In this document: positions 11,695-22,763 of the stretch, in pieces
How positions within the stretch are numbered: position 1 is the first letter of the stretch
How the letters are laid out: the number at the start of each line of letters is the position of its first letter
From: Sinotaia quadrata
Taxonomy: Eukaryota > Mollusca > Gastropoda > Architaenioglossa > Viviparidae
NCBI GenBank assembly: GCA_028829895.1
Contig: CM054177.1
Coordinates: forward strand, 48,926,164 to 48,990,163
Direction of reading: 5' to 3'
Length of the DNA stretch: 64,000 nt
Notes under the pieces: generated by a model
Seen by the model: only the letters and a program-made list of their open reading frames with translations
The model's database searches: none
What the model was told of the DNA's origin: nothing
Position numbers and translations under genes: made by a program

Positions 11695-12071
11695 TTATCT
11701 AGTAAAAGTCCTTAAATTCATATTTCTATAATTGTAATTATTATAATATATATCTTTAAACATGTCTGTAAAAGTACTTTTTTAAAATCATGTTTATCAT
11801 GTTGATCCTTTGACTAGACATACTGAATTATGTTTTATAATATTTAAATAATTATTATTTTTACAAAGCAATAGTCTTTTAAATCCCCCCCCCCCCCGAA
11901 AAAATCCCATTTTTTGGTAAAATGTTTATGTATTTTAAGTGTGCCTTTTAAAATATTAAAAAATATATTTTACATTTTTAACTGTGCTTTTCAAAATAAT
12001 TTTGTAAAATATCTTTAAATGTTTAGTCATGCTTATCACAGTCCATAGTAAAATATTTAATTATATTTGTA
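11695..12071. repeat. Left part of a split ~47-bp array
   Basis: Diverged units with ATCTTTAAAT, CATG(C/T)TTATCA and GTAAAATATT match the large array that resumes at 13761. The array is interrupted at 11802-11914 by a short dispersed repeat and at 12072-13760 by a larger element. Confidence 0.6.
11802..11914 (+). repeat. Short dispersed repeat, copy B, with (C)n core
   Basis: Partner of 9584-9703 in the same orientation. The (CA)n centre is replaced by a C run at 11885-11897. It lies within a tandem array, which suggests insertion. Confidence 0.8.
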
Positions 12072-13760
12072 TGTGGCAGAGTAAATTTGCCTCTCCATAT
12101 TTTAAATTTAATTGTTATATAAATTGCTAAATTGTCAGAGTAACCCGACCTTGGGTACTCCTTATGATGTGAAAGTGTCTGAGTTGAAGTTAATACTCAT
12201 TAAGACGAATGTGCTGTAAATGATGACGTAATCGTAATGCAAGCCTGTGAGTAGTTTTTATTATTCAATGTTATGATTTACGAGAATAAGACCAGCCAAT
12301 CGTCTGAGATCAGAAAGTTTACTTGCTGTAGAAAATTGTATTCTCTGATCACTTTGACATTGGAGTGGCAAGAAGAAGTCCGGTTTTGAAAGGTGGCCGT
12401 TAGCTTAATGGTAAGTTAGCAGACTGGTTGAGTGAGAATGGACTTTTGTATTGATATGTTATACTTGTGTTTTATGTAGAGATGTACTATGTGAGTTGGC
12501 TTTTATTTCTACAAATGTTTGAACTAAACTGCTCACATCTAGTGTGCTAACACTTGACATTGTTTTGATATGCAGTATTTATTATGCCATTTGCGTGTAT
12601 CAGGATAATAAATACCGTTGCAGGAAACTGTAAGTTGAGATTGGAATGTAAGAAAGAATGCAGTTATAAAGTGAAAAACTGGAAGCTTAGCAATTTTTCC
12701 TTAATTATATTTTGCATTGAGCAATCAGCCTTTCTAATTGCCTATTTTCACCTGTTGTTTGAGTCTACTGCATCACTGGCTATGGGCCACTGTGACCAGT
12801 GAGATGCGGGAATCGTCTGCCATGGTTTGTGTAAAACTGTAACTGTAAAGAGGATACACTACACTCTATTTGATGTATGGTGGCATAGTATGCTCACTGC
12901 ATTGAGAAAATTTCTGATAGAGGGGAGTACTAGAAATTACTGCAATTGCTGTCCTGCTTGAATGAACTGATAAGGCAGAAAAAGACCTAGGTTGTCTTTG
13001 GGAGAATGAGCTGATAAGGCAGAAAAAGGCCTAGGTTGTCTTTGGGAGAATGAGCTGATAAGGCAGAAAAAGGCCTAGGTTGTCTTTGGGAGAATGAGCT
13101 GCAAATTCTGTTTCAAAGTGAGAATAGAAATACGTGGAAATTGCACTGACTATAATTTGTGACATTGTGGGAAAGTGTGTGAAGGACTATTAAGACCACA
13201 CTGAATTAGGTTACATAAAGACTATTATTCCTTATCTCTAATAACTCCATTTCTATTCTCTGATAAGACTATCCGGTGATTTGTAATGACTCTATTGCTG
13301 AATTGTATTTTATGCATAAGACTGTAATCATGAAAGTTTCCAAACACAGAAATATCTTTGTCAAGTAATCTTTTCATTGTATTTGTCATTTGTATATTTG
13401 ACTGTTGATTTGATAAATTTATTGACCTTCTTACACATATTGATAATCTTATGTTGGAGAAGAAAGTGGGTAGACGGGGGACTTGCTAAAAATAGATTAA
13501 AGACTGTGATTTGTCTTCTCCTTTAGTAAGAAGTTTTCCACCTACGGAACATTGTGTGACAGTAAATATTTATCTTTAACATTGTGGAGGAGAGAAAACA
13601 TTTACAGCGCCCACATATCCGTCAAGTGATATAAGAGGAGAGGTGTCTGGTGGAGGATCATCAATAAAATAAAGTAAGATTCTCATCAATTGTCATTAGT
13701 TGTGAAAGATTAATTAATAATAATCATCATTTTCAATAACTAAGTGGCGTTGGCGTCACA
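12072..13760 (+). mobile_element. 1.69-kb TG...CA repeat element, copy 1 (LTR-like)
   Basis: Over its whole length this interval matches the reverse complement of 20723-22356. Shared landmarks in order include AGAGTAAATTTGCC, AGAGTAACCCGACCTTGGG, TTACTTGCTGTAGAAAATT, TAGAGATGTACTAT, GTGCTAACACTTGACATTGT, TCTTATGTTGGAGAAGAAAG, AAGAAGTTTTCC and GGAGGATCAT. It starts TGTGGCAG and ends GGCGTCACA, and has AATAAA at 13663-13668. TG...CA ends plus a poly-A signal fit a solo long terminal repeat, but no target duplication is visible, so a non-autonomous DNA element is possible. No coding region is intact. Confidence 0.75.
12961..13100. repeat. 44-bp triplication inside element copy 1
   Basis: Three 44-bp units starting at 12961, 13005 and 13049 (CTGATAAGGCAGAAAAAG, CCTAGGTTGTCTTTGGGAG). 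The equivalent part of copy 2 lacks them, so the expansion occurred after the copies separated. Confidence 0.9.
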
Positions 13761-14620
13761 TTATCTTTAATCCCATTGCGCCATTGCAGTCCTTGAGTAA
13801 AAATATATCTAAAATCTAAATATATATCTAAAATCTAAATATATATCTAAAATCTAAATATATATCTAAATATATAAAATCACGTTTATCAAATACTTTG
13901 CTTAAAATATTCTATATCGGTAATCGTGCTTATTGAAATATGTTTTTTGTAAAATACACATGAATCTTAAATCATGCTTATCGAAATCCTTTTGTAGGTA
14001 TTCACATATCATATGAATCATGCTTACCAGTCCTTCGTGCAAAATTATCTTTGACTAATCGCGCCTATAGAAGTCCTTTTGTATAAAATTCATTTACCTT
14101 TAATCGCGATGATCGAATTCCTTTGTGTAAAACATTCGTGTACCTTTAATCCCGCTTATCAAAGACTTTGTGTAAAATATTCATGTACCTTTAATCCAGC
14201 TTATCGAGTTCCTTTGTGTAAAACATTCGTGTACCTTTAATCCCGCTTATCAAAGACTGTGTAAAACATTCGTGTACCTTTAATCCCGCTTATCGAATTC
14301 CTTTGTGTAAAACATTCGTGTACCTTTAATCCCGCTTATCAAAGACTGTGTAAAACATTCGTGTACCTTTAATCCAGCTTATCGAGTTCCTTTGTGTAAA
14401 ACATTCGTGTACCTTTAACCCCGCTTATCAAAGACTTTGTGTAAAATATTCATGTTCCTTTAATTCCGCTTATCAAAGACTTTGTGTAAAATATTCATGT
14501 TCCTTTAATTCCGCTTATCAAAAGTCCCCTTTCGTAAAATGCATCTTGAACTAATCGCGCTCATCGAAGTAATTGTGTAAAATATTCATGTATACGTAAT
14601 TGCACTGATCGAATGTTTTT
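13761..14620. repeat. ~45-50-bp minisatellite, about 16 copies
   Basis: Regular block 14080-14560 with CTTTGTGTAAAACATTCGTG, TACCTTTAATCCCGCTTATC and (A/G)A(A/G)(T/G)(T/A)(C)... spacers. A sub-block at 13795-13875 is an 18-bp repeat of ATATATCTAAAATCTAA. The array continues the diverged units found left of the inserted element at 12072. Confidence 0.9.
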
Positions 14621-15148
14621 GTAAAATGTGTATTTAATCATGCTTATCAAAGTCCTATTGAAACATCGCTCTTGTTTGCGTAAGCACTTTTGTATATTGA
14701 CACAAAGTGCCAGGGCTGGTACGGATTTTGTATGGCGTGTGGCTGGAAAAAAAAAGGGGGTGTATAAAAGCTGGCCCAAGTGTTTACTTAGGGTTGAATG
14801 TCAGGCATGTAAAGAATGACATTTAGAATCATAAGATGTGATTTTGATAAAGCAAAAACCTCCACGCCTTTAAAAATCAAACTTACACATCATGTCGAAC
14901 TTTATATAGACGAAATATGTTTAATTTTAAAAAAAAACTACTACTTTAATAAAGGGTTCCATTTTCTTTTCAAAGTAACTGTCTGCTAATTCAAGATAAA
15001 GCTTCTTACAGTGATGCCTGACTTAATTAATATAAAAATTAGCAGAGTTTAAAAATAGATTTTTATTTCTTACCGAGAAAACTTTATGTAGAGTTTGTGA
15101 AATAAAATTGCATCGAGAAGAGTGAATTGTTTGTAGACAGCATGTTTA

Positions 15149-15150
<2 letters not shown>
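14621..15150. other. Unique interval, no gene seen
   Basis: Short frames on both strands have no recognisable domain. A TATA-like GTATAAAAG is at about 14762. Nothing further supported. Confidence 0.35.
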
Positions 15151-15212
<62 letters not shown>

Positions 15213-15265
15213 ACACACACACACACACACGCACGCACGCACACACGCACACACACACACGCACG

Positions 15266-15306
<41 letters not shown>

Positions 15307-15336
15307 GCACACGCGCGCGCGCACAAATACACACAA
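15151..15336. repeat. (CA)n / (CG)n microsatellite
   Basis: About 185 bp of CA repeats with CGCA and CGCG interruptions. Alternating purine-pyrimidine throughout, so it could adopt Z-DNA. Confidence 0.98.
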
Positions 15337-15670
15337 ATAGCAAGTTGATTATTTATTTTCAACCAGTGGTAAAAATATATAATTTATTTTTTAAGCTCAT
15401 AAACAGGAGAAAAAAAAAAGTGGAAAGAGATTTTATTATTAGGAACAGTAGAGGATAAGAGTTGGTAAAGACATTTTGCAATTCTGCTCATAAGTAGGGT
15501 TCTTAAAATCTTTTATGCAATTGAAATTAAACACAAATTATTATTAACTGCATTTACTATTAAAGCTGTCATCGGTCACAATGATTAACTGAAACTAATA
15601 GGTGGGAAAACATTTGACCATTACCATCTACATTACCTCAAGGGAGTCCTATCACCTCGAGACAGCAAGT
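15337..15670. other. AT-rich interval, no gene seen
   Basis: Nothing supported. Confidence 0.4.
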
Positions 15671-15674
15671 CGTT

Positions 15675-15890
15675 ACCAGAGTGCGTTCTCAACATTACAA
15701 GTCATGTTACCAGAATGCGTTCTCAACATTACAAGTCATGTTACCAGAGTGCGTTCTCAACATTACAAGTCATGTTACCAGAATGCGTTCTAAATTTTAC
15801 CAGAATGTGTTCTATACATTACAAGTAATGTTACAAGAATGTGTTAAACATTACAAGTCATGTTGCCAGAGTGTGTGCTAAACAAGTCAT
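15675..15890. repeat. 34-bp minisatellite, about 6 copies
   Basis: Units of GCGTTCTCAACATTACAAGT plus CATGTTACCAGA(G/A)T. Copies decay toward the right end. Confidence 0.9.
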
Positions 15891-17010
15891 GCTCTAAGAA
15901 TGATTCGTTCATAAGGTATTTTGCACATAATTAATAAATCCTGTCAATCGACGTCATTTTTCTTGTTATTGGACTCACTACACAACATCCGCTTTATAAC
16001 AGATTCCAGTTGACGTCAATTATATTCTTTCAGGATTATCTCCTCCCCTCTTGCTCAGCGTCTTAGATTGTTATAACCCTCATATCCAGAATCTTGCAAA
16101 CCTTATTTTGAGACCACCTTAACCTTATCACGTATTCTTGTTTATTTTTTATTGCTGTCTTCTTCCCTTTCTTTTGTTTTCGTATTTCATTCTTTTTGTC
16201 TCATTTCGGCTTACTGTTGGTGCACTGGCTTAACACCAACTAAGAAATCCGTAGGACTGAATAGTTCCGACGTAGCCTGTCTGAAATGGACCTGAATTGG
16301 TGACTTTAGCATTGGAATGTCTTAGAAAAGAAAGCAGTTGAGAGAAGAACAACGCCTTATTTACCTGACCTTGTCTGTCAAGGTCTTTGACACACGAAGA
16401 AAATGTTGTTAATTATTTTCGCACACATTTATGCATGTATACATATTTCTGCAAACAAGAATTTGACTTAGGAGGACAACTGGATCTCACTGCACTTCTA
16501 AGCATATAATTCGTTGTCAAGATGGGGTGGGGAAGGAGGATATACATATATATATTCTCGCATTGGTTTCAGTTGACGTATGCTGTTTAAGGAAAAAATA
16601 CAATAACTTGTGTCGCGTTATTCTCTCCCGTTTTTTTTTTAAATGTGTCTGTGTGCACGTGACTGTATGTGTGCGTTCGTTGTGTTTTACTATTTATCAT
16701 ATATGTTTGTGCGCGGGTTGTGCTGTGCTCTGCTTAGTGTTTAAAGAACTTTGATAAATTGGACAATGTCAGGCGCATATCAAAAATGTTTTGTAAAACC
16801 TTAAAAATAAACGTATTACTTGACAACACATTTTAAAGTCTGAAAATTAACAATTAACTAATTTCAAAACATATCCTGGGCGCGGATAACTTAGTTCCCA
16901 CATTTTCAGAACAACGTTTTTTGACAGGTGTCAAAACAACTTGGAAACAAACGAACCCATGATGACATTTTGCATTCTTGGTTACGATGCTCCTGTCCAA
17001 CATGAAAAAT
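15891..17010. other. Unique interval, no gene seen
   Basis: CRE-like TGACGTCA at about 16012-16019 and a short perfect inverted repeat (TTGACA..TGTCAA) at about 16920. A 75-codon frame (16527-16754) has no recognisable domain. Confidence 0.35.
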
Positions 17011-17014
17011 TCAC

Positions 17015-17200
17015 CAATATACAGAACAGTGGCGTCAGATAGAAAAATTCACCAATACACAGAACAGTGGCGTCAGATAGAAAAATTCACCAATATACAG
17101 AACAGTGGCGTCAGATAGAAAAATTCACCAATATACAGAAGTGTGGTTTCAAAACAAAAAATCAACAATATACAGAACAGTTGCGTCAGATAGAATGCCT
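17015..17200. repeat. ~38-bp minisatellite, 5 copies
   Basis: Units of AAAAATTCACCAATATACAG plus AACAGTGGCGTCAGATAG; the fourth copy carries a variant (GTGTGGTTTCAAAAC). Confidence 0.9.
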
Positions 17201-17254
17201 ATAGAGTGTACAGTCTCCTGCCTAGTGATATTCCATTGACATTGATGTTTATTG

Positions 17255-17480
17255 CAAGAACAGGTGACAATTCAACCTCATACAGTCTGCACATATTTCT
17301 ACACATTATCTATATTTGATTCACGGCTGCTCTGTTCTACACATATTCTATATTTGGTTCATTTGCTGCAGTTGACATATGGTTGCTCTAGTCGTAACCG
17401 TGATCCATATTTGGGTCACTTGATGGAGTTGATACACGGGTGCTCTGTGGAAAGTATTGCAATGCAAGGTCTGATTCAAA
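17255..17480. repeat. Degenerate ~60-bp repeat
   Basis: Recurring CACATATTCTATATTTG(G/A)TTCA...CTGCAGTTGACA and GGTTGCTCT/GGGTGCTCTG segments suggest three or four old units. A 99-codon frame across it is not convincing. Confidence 0.45.
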
Positions 17481-17610
17481 GAAATAGAGCTGCAATTAAC
17501 GTAGTTAAATTCATGAAGTGCTTATGGGCTTCCGGGTATTGCAAAGGTTAAAAGTAGCTGCTCCCAGCTTTGAAATGGAAGTTGTATTTATATGCAGAAT
17601 ATCGAGTGGT

Positions 17611-17651
17611 GCTACTTCACCACACTGCATATATCGCTTTAAACAAATCTT

Positions 17652-17683
<32 letters not shown>

Positions 17684-18012
17684 TTATCTATCTATCTATC
17701 TACATGTCTGTGTCTTTAATGAGTATAAATAGAACAAGGGTTGAATGAAGGGGATTTGAGGTTTGACAAGCGATGATGGTGATGGGAGAAGAAGCGGTAG
17801 GACAATCTTGCTACTTCACCACAGTGCATATATCGCTTTAAACAAATCTTTTATCTTAATCTATCTATCTATCTATCTATGTATCTATCTATTTATCTAT
17901 CTATCTAGATGTCTGTGTCTTTAATGAGTATAAATAGAACAAGGGTTGAATGAAGGGGATTTGAGGTTTGACAAGCGATGATGGTGATGGGAGAAGAAGC
18001 GGTAGGACAATC
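17611..18012. repeat. 199-bp tandem duplication containing (ATCT)n
   Basis: Copies begin at 17611 and 17810 (GCTACTTCACCACA.TGCATA). Each holds an ATCT microsatellite, then GATGTCTGTGTCTTTAATGA and a shared end at GGTAGGACAATC. The unique parts are almost identical, so the duplication is recent; the microsatellites differ slightly. Confidence 0.95.
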
Positions 18013-18140
18013 ACTGATGGCTGAGTATTAAAAGTTGACAATGGCTGATGGTAGAGTATTAAAGGTTGACAATGGCTGATGGTTGAGTATTAAAAGTTGA
18101 CAATGGCTGATGGCTGAGTATTAAAGATTGATAATGGTTG
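18013..18140. repeat. 33-bp minisatellite, 4 copies
   Basis: Units of TGATGGCTGAGTATTAAAAG plus TTGACAATGGC. Confidence 0.9.
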
Positions 18141-18224
18141 ATGAGAAGGAGGTTGAGATGTGGACAAGAGTTGGTGGGATGTGAAAAATTTTTGGACAAA
18201 TGTAGTGGGTTGTAGAAGTCTGAT

Positions 18225-18560
18225 AATGATTATTGGGTTGGATAGTAGGGTAATACAATGATTTATATAGTAGAGGTCAGACAAAGGTTATAGGGCTGGT
18301 TAGTAGGGGTAACACAATGGTTTATATAGTAGAGGTCATACAAAGGTTATTGGGCTGGATAGCAGGGGTAACACAATGGTTTATATTGTTGGGGTCAGAA
18401 AGGGATTATTTTGATTAAATAGTAGGGGTAATACAATGGTTTACATAGTAGAGGTCAGACAAGAGTTACTTGGGTTAAATAGTAGGGGTAATACAATACA
18501 GTTTGTATAGTGTATACAATGGTTTATATAGTAGAGGTCAGTAAAGGGTTCACGGGATAG
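18225..18560. repeat. ~60-bp tandem repeat, about 5 copies
   Basis: Units carry TAGTAGGGGTAACACAATGG, TTTATATAGTAGAGGTCAGA and CAAAGGTTATTGGG. Confidence 0.85.
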
Positions 18561-18850
18561 GGAGTAGCGGTACGAAAAGGCTAAAGGGTTTGGAGAGTAG
18601 AGCTGAGATAAAGAAGAAAGGGTTAACCTCTAAAGTAGATTTAACATGCATATGAATAATAGAGTTTTGTTACTGACGATCAATTACATTAAATATATTG
18701 AAAGTATTTTTTCTATCAATTACACAGCATTATATTTGATTATTTTTAATTATTTTATTTTATATTGCATATTGTTTGACTAGCTACTAGATAATCACAA
18801 TATAATATGCTGAATTTTTTAAAGTCTAACTACTTGACTATATTACTTTT
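18561..18850. other. AT-rich interval, no gene seen
   Basis: Nothing supported. Confidence 0.4.
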
Positions 18851-18854
18851 AACA

Positions 18855-19010
18855 TAGAAGAAGGAATGCTGTTTTATTAGTTATGCTCTTAGGTAGTGTT
18901 TATTATAGAAGAAGGAATGATGTTTTGTTAGTCATGCTCTTAGGTAGTGTTTAATATAAAAGAAGGAATGATGTTTTGTTAGTCATGCTCTTAAGATGTG
19001 TTCAATTAAG
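18855..19010. repeat. ~50-bp tandem repeat, 3 copies
   Basis: Units of GAAGAAGGAATGATGTTTTG plus TTAGTCATGCTCTTAGGTAG and TGTTTA. Confidence 0.9.
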
Positions 19011-19049
19011 TGTTGTCATAAAACAAATGTATTCATGTAGCCCACAATT

Positions 19050-19290
19050 TAGAAAGAACTTTCATGTATGATAAATATTGCACCATTATTTTGGCTCAGA
19101 CAATCGCTTTCGAAAGTTTAAAAATTCCTTTAACCTCAACGCCGATATATACCCAATGAACCATTCTGAGATATAGCCACACCTGTTTCCGCTTTTAACG
19201 TTGATATTCAACATTAATTGTGATAAGGGTTAGGGTAGTCAGCTCTCAGTCATGGTATTTTTTCGCGGTTAAGAAAGCACTTTTGGTTTT
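19050..19290 (+). repeat. Dispersed repeat, copy B (partner 7528-7770)
   Basis: Diverged partner of 7528-7770 in the same orientation. No termini or target duplication can be defined. Confidence 0.5.
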
Positions 19291-20440
19291 AACATTCATT
19301 CTAATAAAAATATTTCCACTTGAATATTGCTTGAATAAATGCTTTATGTAAATAAATTCTTCATCCAACGAACTATAAAGAGTGTCAAGAAAGATACATA
19401 GATGAAGGGAGATGTTTGTAGTCAGTTATATAGCATAACCTTCGCTGTTTTAGATTTCAAGGTTTAAAGTGGCCTTAAATGTTTTAAAGTTGCCTTAAGT
19501 GAATGTTGTATCTGTCCATCATAAGTTTGGGTTAGTTTTAAGATGTCAAAGGTCAGCTATATAGTACACTATGTGACTAAACTATTTGCAAAAAAAAATT
19601 AGGAATTTACTTTCTGTCAGATTTACAGTAACGAATATGAAATAACTAAGATATATTAAATATTAAGAAGCGTTCTATATCAGGTATGCAACCACATCTA
19701 TCTAAATTAGTTTAAACTAATATATTTAAGATAATCAGAATGAATGGCCGTTAGAGGTACTATTAATTTAAAGATAATGTGAAGCCAAAATGAAGGATTG
19801 ATTTATATCGGTCTCCGTGCTGGCTAAATTATTTTTTAAAGATGTTTGAACGATCAGTCTCTGTCAATTTATGTTGTAAGTGCAGCAACTGAAGATGATC
19901 ACAACTTCTCGTTTTAAAATGAGCGACTCACGTACATCTCGCCCTCGTCACGTGACTCCTTGAAGAGAGAGAGCCAATCAAAACGTAGCGTCGAGGAGAC
20001 GAGAGACGAGGATCTTAAAAGACTGAGGACAAGCTTTAGCATTGAAAGAAAAGAAAATATCTGTAGCCATCTTTTTGCATAATGTTTCTTTACCATTTAA
20101 TTATCATCATCTTCATTTTCATTACGTCATATTTCGCTTTTCTTCTTCCTCCTCCTCTTCTTTTCTTCTTTGTGGAAGAAAAAATGTTGTTGTTTTTTAA
20201 TTTAGAAAATAAAATCTGAAATGGTTTGATGAATTACAGGGTGGTTTTTTTTATAAATATTTTGTCTGAGAAGTACTAGGTGATTGCACTCATGTTTTTA
20301 ATGCAGTGAACAATATGTCTACTTTTTGGTAATTTATAAAGAATGGTTCACATAGGGAAAACAAAATTGTTTCTTTTTAAAATAAATAAGTAATAGTTGA
20401 AATTTTAAAGAATTCAAACAACAAAAGAAAGCTTCGTTGC
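19291..20440. other. Mostly unique interval, no gene supported
   Basis: AT-rich except 19920-20050, which is GC-richer and holds TCACGTGA (about 19949) and GCCAATCAAAACG (about 19973). These resemble an E-box and a CCAAT box in a small promoter, but no exon is evident nearby. Confidence 0.3.
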
Positions 20441-20441
20441 A

Positions 20442-20697
20442 GAGTTACTTCTAGTACTGACGTGTAGTATTACACCAAACATTACGGTGGCCTCTTTGTT
20501 AAGCTTTAGTACAAGAACAATAGTATAGAGCGAGTTACTTCTAGTACTGACGTGTAGTATTACACCAAACATTACGGTGGCCTCTTTGTTAAGCTTTAGT
20601 ACAAGAACAATAGTATAGAGCGAGTTACTTCTAGTACTGACGTGTAGTATTACACCAAACATTACGGTGGCCTCTTTGTTAAGCTTTAGTACAAGAC
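20442..20697. repeat. 90-bp tandem repeat, 3 near-perfect copies
   Basis: Copies start at about 20442, 20532 and 20622 (GAGTTACTTCTAGTACTGAC). The first two are identical as far as I can see. The minus strand is open (30-residue period) only because 90 is divisible by three. Confidence 0.95.
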
Positions 20698-20722
20698 ACA
20701 ATATCGAGCGTGTTATTTGAAG

Positions 20723-22356
20723 TGTGTGACTGGCACGCCATTTAGTTAATTAAAATAATTATTATTTTTAATTAATCTTTCATAACTAATTACAAGTGAT
20801 GAGAATTTTAATTTATTTTATTAATGATCCTCCAGCATACATTACTTGTTGGATGTTTTGATGCTGCAAACGTTTTCTCTCTTCCACAACACAAAACAAC
20901 ATTTACATTCACATAATGTTTCCGTGAGCGGAAAACTTCTTATTAAAGAAGAAGACAAATCCAAATTTAATCTATATTAAGTGAGCCTCCATCCACCCAC
21001 TTTCTTCTCCAACATAAGACTATAAATAAGTGTAAGAAGGTCAATAAATTTGAAATAAATTAATTAAATGAACAATCAAATATGCATATGACAATTATAA
21101 TGAAATAGATTACTTGACATCAATATTCCATGAACACATGTTCAGATAATTTTATGTTACAGAGTCTCTGTAATTAAATAAAATTAAATAAAATTACAGT
21201 TCAATAATAGAGTCAATACAAATTGCAAGTTAGTCCTATCAGAGAACACAAATGGAGTTATTAGAGGTAAGTTATTGTATTTTTTTTTTAAAGCACTGCT
21301 TCAACAGTCTTTCACTGGCCTTTGTAACAATGTCATAATATCCGTTAACACATGTCTCCCACCTCATGCATGGAAACCACTGACATGCTGTTCAATTCTC
21401 AATGAACTTAAGCATTCTCTTCACCGTGACCATTCCTTCAAGCAGAACACAATAATTACAGCAATTCTAGCAACTTCAATATACTAGAATTCTCCCACAT
21501 ATATATCAATGGTGTGTAGCATACTTCCTCATGCTTACACACACCACAACAGATGTTCCCCTGCTTTCCCAGTCATACAGGTTTATGAGCAGCAAATTCA
21601 TGAAAGGTAACTGGGAACTCGAAATTTGGAACTCAAACTCAAACCTTGAAACCCAAAGTGAAAAGGCCACTCGCTCACTGCAAAATACAATCAAGGAGCA
21701 AACCTAAGTTTTCCGTTTATCACAATATAACCCCATTCTATCTCACATCCCATTCTCAACTTACAATCTCCTGCATCAGTATTTATTAGTCCGATACACA
21801 CACACATGGTAAAATAAATACAGCATATCATACAATGTCAAGTGTTAGCACACTACAGGTGTGCAGCTTAGTTCAAACATTGGTAGAAATAAAAGTCAAC
21901 TCATATAGTACATCTCTACATAAACACAAGTATAACATTTCAATAGCGATAATGCATAAAATATTCCATCCTCTCTCAATCAGTCAGTTTTAACTCACCA
22001 TCAAGCTAATAACTGCCTTTCCGAGCTGGACTTTCTCCTTTGCCACTTAAATTCAAAATGATCAGATAATAGAATTTTCTACAGCAAGTAAATTTTTAAT
22101 CTCAGCCCATTGACTGGTCTTGTTCTCTAATAATATTAAATAAATATTAATCATTGGATAATAGAAAACTACTCACTCTATTTGCATTACGTCAGCAATC
22201 TAGAGTATTCTTGCCTCGAGCTGTTTACTTTAACTCAGACACTTTCAAAAATACCACCACAAGGAATGCCCAAGGTCGGGTTACTCTTACAATTTAGCAA
22301 TCTATATAACAATTTACATTTAAAAATAGGAAGGGGCAAATTTACTCCGTCACACA
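20723..22356 (-). mobile_element. 1.63-kb TG...CA repeat element, copy 2 (LTR-like)
   Basis: Inverted partner of 12072-13760. On the minus strand it starts TGTGTGACGGAG and ends GTCACACA, a perfect 8-bp terminal inverted repeat. It lacks the 44-bp triplication of copy 1 but contains several hundred bases in the middle (about 21400-21700) that match copy 1 poorly. Solo LTR is the favoured reading; no 4-6-bp target duplication is apparent. Small frames inside are not coding. Confidence 0.75.
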
Positions 22357-22521
22357 ATGCAACATAAGATATTTCTCAAAGTATGGAATTATTTAGAATT
22401 GTTTTATCTGCATTGCAGTATTAGAAGACTAAGTTTGAAAAATTAATTTACAGGAAATAAACTTAATGAATCATCATTATTGTAATAGAATAATTATTTG
22501 ATCACATCATTATAAATTTCG

Positions 22522-22763
22522 GCACTCCTCTGAATGCCTTCTCAAATTATAGCGACCAGTTTTTAAATTACATGTAAATGGGTTAGGGTTAAGGGTCAAG
22601 GATTATTTGATAATTGCAATATCTAGCATGTTTTGTTTCTGCTGAATTTATTGCAAGTTGAAATAAAACCTGTGTATTAATGTTTGATGCTGTGTATAAT
22701 TTAATCAATAGTTATTTTTAAAAACTGGTCGCTATAATCTGGGACCGGCATTCGGAAGAGTGC
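22522..22763. mobile_element. MITE with ~46-bp terminal inverted repeats
   Basis: The left end GCACTCCTCTGAATGCC and right end GGCATTCGGAAGAGTGC are inverted copies. Both arms continue inward into TTATAGCGACCAGTTTTTAA (left) and its complement (right), giving about 40 of 47 matching positions. The 242-bp element has no coding capacity. It contains GGGTTAGGGTTAAGGG near 22580. No target duplication is clear. Confidence 0.8.

Noticed and set aside
12400..12440. tRNA A-box-like TAGCTTAATGG in the 1.69-kb element
   Set aside because: No B box at the right distance and no cloverleaf; the other copy changes a key base.
15149..15343. Poly(CV) or poly(TH) proteins from CA repeats
   Set aside because: Simple microsatellite translation.
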